A stretch of DNA of 16,836 bases, taken from Candidatus Aegiribacteria sp. (lineage in GTDB: Bacteria; Fermentibacterota; Fermentibacteria; Fermentibacterales; JCC-6). Of this stretch, positions 14,723 through 16,836 are shown one piece after another. The DNA is taken from NCBI GenBank assembly GCA_030642525.1, contig DAOWNO010000009.1, positions 1-16,836 on the forward strand. The letters are read 5' to 3'. The notes beneath the pieces are model-generated. The model saw only the letters and a list, made by a program, of their open reading frames with translations. It was not told the DNA's origin and searched no databases. Position 1 is the first letter of the stretch. Each line of letters opens with the position of its first letter. The position numbers and the translations under genes were made by a program.

Positions 14723-15907
14723 ATGAAGACAGGATTGCCGGTACTGCTTACGGTCATGCTGATTTCTGCAGGATCAGTTCATGGAGCGTCTCCTGTCTGT
14801 GCAAGCAGATACTTCTGGGTTGTGAGAGATGGACTGACCAGCCCTGAAGCGATAGATGCGCTTGTAGAGAACGCTGCTGAAGCTGGAGCAAATGGTCTTA
14901 TCGTTCAGGTAGTGGGCAGAGCGGAAGCCTATTACGATTCCTCCATACTTCCACTGGCTGTTTTTCATGAGAATTTCGATCCGCTTGAATATATTATTAC
15001 AAAAGCTCGCCCCCGCGGAATGGAAGTTCATGCATGGATAAACGCGTTTCTTGTCTGGTCCGCTCCGCAGCCGCCTTCTGATTCCACACATGTATGGCAC
15101 TCCAACCCTGACTGGTTCATCGCTGATAGATATGGTCGATCAAGCAGAGACTACTCGCGCACGGAATGTGAGGAAAAAGGACTTGTTGGAGCTACTCTGT
15201 CTCCCGCAGTACCCGAAGTTCGTGAATTTATCGCGGATATCGCCGTTGAAATCGCGACTGAGTACAACGTTGATGGAATACACCTTGATTACATTCGTTA
15301 TCCAAATCCCTTTTTTGGATTTGAATCGTCTTCAGTTGAAGCGTTTTATATCAAAACGGGAAAAAAACCTCTGGATCTCTTCAGCAGGAGCCGTGACGCA
15401 GAAGAATTGTCTGAATTGTGGTCTCAATGGAGAATCAGTCAGGTAACCATGACAGTGGAGACGGTGAGATCCGCTTTAAGGGGAGAATCACCGCAAACAC
15501 TTCTGTCATGTGCTGTAATGGCCGATCCATACGAAGCTGCAGGCCATTACTCATGCGACTGGAGATACTGGCTTTCTGCAGGACTTGTTGATTTTGTATG
15601 TACGATGGTTTATACAACCGATGCAGCAAAAGCGAGGGAACTGGCGATTCTCGGAACCGGTACTGATCCATACAGAGTAGTTCATGGAATAGGTATTTAC
15701 AATCAGTCGATCAGCTCCGCACTGATTGGTGCGCAGGAAGCCCTTACGCGGGGTGGCAGCGGTGTCTGTGTGTTCAGTCTTAACTCACTGTCCTCTGACA
15801 GTACATGGATGCTGAGAAATTTCTGGGGCCGGACAGGGCATCCGGAGTATCCGATTGATTCAGCTGTATTTCATCGTGTTTCGAATGGTGAAGGAGCGGC
15901 GTTGTGA
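14723..15907 (+). CDS. Exported GHL10-family glycoside-hydrolase-like protein
   Basis: A 394-residue protein with an N-terminal signal peptide (MKTGLPVLLTVMLISAG, likely cleavage after VHG) and a TIM-barrel of the GHL10/DUF187 type. Seen: FWVVRDGLTS, then GANGLIVQVVGRAEAYYDS, the segment GMEVHAWINAFLVW, and the family motif VDGIHLDYIRYP with a probable catalytic-site Asp189. It probably acts in the periplasm or at the envelope, perhaps on cell-wall or other glycans; substrates of this family are poorly defined. I chose ATG 14723, which has AAGGTGA 5 nt upstream and gives a standard signal peptide. GTG 14714 would make a GTGA overlap with the previous stop but has only AAAAG before it. The 3' end overlaps the next gene by 4 nt. 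Confidence 0.85.
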   Translation: MKTGLPVLLTVMLISAGSVHGASPVCASRYFWVVRDGLTSPEAIDALVENAAEAGANGLIVQVVGRAEAYYDSSILPLAVFHENFDPLEYIITKARPRGMEVHAWINAFLVWSAPQPPSDSTHVWHSNPDWFIADRYGRSSRDYSRTECEEKGLVGATLSPAVPEVREFIADIAVEIATEYNVDGIHLDYIRYPNPFFGFESSSVEAFYIKTGKKPLDLFSRSRDAEELSELWSQWRISQVTMTVETVRSALRGESPQTLLSCAVMADPYEAAGHYSCDWRYWLSAGLVDFVCTMVYTTDAAKARELAILGTGTDPYRVVHGIGIYNQSISSALIGAQEALTRGGSGVCVFSLNSLSSDSTWMLRNFWGRTGHPEYPIDSAVFHRVSNGEGAAL

Positions 15908-16683
15908 GACTCGGTGTACTCGCCACAGGCAGCAGGGGCAATGCTTTTGCAATAGAACATGACGGGGTAATGATTTTTATAGACGCAGGATTGAGCGGGA
16001 AGGTTCACATGTCCCGGCTTATTGATTCCGGTTTTTCCGGTATACATCCTCAAGCGCTGTTTGTAAGTCATGAACACTCGGATCATGTAAAAGGTGCCGG
16101 GGTGCTTTCAAGAAAGTGGAGTATTCCTGTTTTTGCCACAGAGGGAACATTGAACGCTTCCAGACATAGACTCGGAAAAATTCAGGAGGTTAATATATTT
16201 CCAAATGGAACCAGTTTTGATTTTGGAGCATATTCGATAAATACGTTCAGTGTTGCTCATGACGCAGCCGATCCGTCAGGATATGTGATTGAGTGGGATT
16301 ACGGGCGGATTGGAATCGCCACTGATCTTGGGCAGTCCAGTCCTCTGGTGAAGGAAAGCCTTTCCGGATGTACTGCACTTGTTCTGGAATTCAATCATGA
16401 TGAAGATATGTTATGGGAAGGAAATTATCCATGGAGCCTGAAGCAGAGAATTGCGTCAACTACCGGTCACCTCTCGAACCGGGCTGCCGCAGAGCTGTTT
16501 GGTTCGGTTAGTCATAAGAATCTGGAAGTATGTGTTCTGGCGCATCTGAGTCAGGAGAACAATCTTCCAAGTCTGGCGGAGAAAGCATTAAGAAAAGTAG
16601 CGGGAGAATCATTAAAAATCCTGACCGGTATGCAGGATATGGCGCTGCCTGCTCTGGATTTGCAAGGAGGTAGGTTGTATTGA
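15904..16683 (+). CDS. WalJ/YycJ-type MBL-fold metallo-hydrolase
   Basis: A 259-residue cytoplasmic metallo-beta-lactamase-fold protein. Seen: the N-terminal strand LATGSRGNAFAIE typical of YycJ/WalJ proteins, IFIDAGLSG, the metal motif SHEHSDHVKG (HxHxDH at residues 56-61), VAHDAADPSGY, the further metal-ligand Asp in ATDLGQ, EFNHDEDML, TTGHLSN and LAHLSQENN. Family members are predicted to be nucleases or hydrolases linked to DNA metabolism and cell-wall control; no substrate is firmly established to my knowledge. The start is GTG 15904 with AAGGAG 7 nt upstream, overlapping the preceding stop as GTGA. The length is normal for the family, and all visible metal ligands are present, so it is probably active. 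Confidence 0.9.
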   Translation: MRLGVLATGSRGNAFAIEHDGVMIFIDAGLSGKVHMSRLIDSGFSGIHPQALFVSHEHSDHVKGAGVLSRKWSIPVFATEGTLNASRHRLGKIQEVNIFPNGTSFDFGAYSINTFSVAHDAADPSGYVIEWDYGRIGIATDLGQSSPLVKESLSGCTALVLEFNHDEDMLWEGNYPWSLKQRIASTTGHLSNRAAAELFGSVSHKNLEVCVLAHLSQENNLPSLAEKALRKVAGESLKILTGMQDMALPALDLQGGRLY

Positions 16684-16836
16684 GATACGCCATGATAATA
16701 ACATTTGCTGCCATGATAGCTTGCGCAGCCATCGATATTGAACTGGTCGCTGAAGGAAATTCGTCATTTCCCACAGGTCAATGGGGAAACAGTCTGGGTA
16801 CCGGAGTGGGTGTCGGATTGTCTGCGTCCTGGGTCA
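16680..16836 (+). CDS. Exported protein, probably outer-membrane beta-barrel, 3' end outside window
   Basis: Only the first 52 codons are present. Seen: a signal-peptide-like start (RYAMIITFAAMIACAA) followed by IELVAEGNSSFP and GQWGNSLGTGVGVGLSASW. Such alternating Gly/aromatic strands near the N-terminus are typical of small outer-membrane beta-barrel proteins. The start is TTG at 16680, overlapping the previous stop as TTGA, with AAGGAGG at 16664-16670 at 9 nt. ATG 16692 would be an alternative 21 nt from the ribosome site and would shorten the signal peptide. It is the last visible member of the long operon. Confidence 0.65.
   Translation, partial: MRYAMIITFAAMIACAAIDIELVAEGNSSFPTGQWGNSLGTGVGVGLSASWV

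Overview
The window reads as chromosomal DNA of a diderm, probably anaerobic bacterium with roughly even base composition. A LpxL/HtrB-type acyltransferase and a protein opening like a secreted beta-barrel indicate an outer membrane. A secreted C25 (gingipain-like) protease ending in a FlgD-like/type IX-sorting-like domain, together with pyruvate phosphate dikinase, fits the FCB superphylum, for example a Fermentibacteria-like lineage. The taxonomic placement is inference. All confident genes lie on the + strand. I see no tRNA, rRNA, CRISPR array or intact transposase.

Region 1 (1-3749): the 3' part of a C25 protease gene, followed 2 nt later by a TPR protein that starts with TTG behind a strong AGGAGG and has a DUF6398-like C-terminal helical domain. 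Region 2 (3749-4104) is the only sizeable gap. It holds a ~99-bp imperfect palindrome whose first base is the last base of the TPR stop codon, a possible minus-strand remnant of a DUF1353-like gene, a pair of TTGAATTCA boxes, and a good sigma-70-type promoter. Region 3 (4105-6885) is ppdK. Region 4 (6886-9402) is a gap with an 11-bp perfect stem-loop, then a REC-GAF-PAS-GAF-GGDEF diguanylate cyclase whose receiver has lost its phospho-acceptor Asp.

Region 5 (9440 to the right edge) looks like one long, tightly packed operon: DUF362 protein with two 4Fe-4S clusters, LpxL-like acyltransferase, second DUF362 protein, GpsA-like dehydrogenase, a NifS-fold protein without the catalytic cysteine, an exported GHL10 glycosidase-like protein, a WalJ/YycJ-type metallo-hydrolase, and the start of an exported, probably outer-membrane protein. 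Four junctions are NTGA stop/start overlaps that use all four first bases (ATGA, CTGA, GTGA, TTGA).

The most unusual item is the NifS-like gene. Residue-by-residue comparison with E. coli IscS (recalled) implies that it begins at a CTG at 13611. The protein keeps the PLP lysine but has lost most other cofactor contacts and the desulfurase Cys loop. With the two DUF362 proteins, the acyltransferase and the atypical GpsA, it may form an undescribed membrane-lipid or redox module. That functional link is inferred from gene order only.
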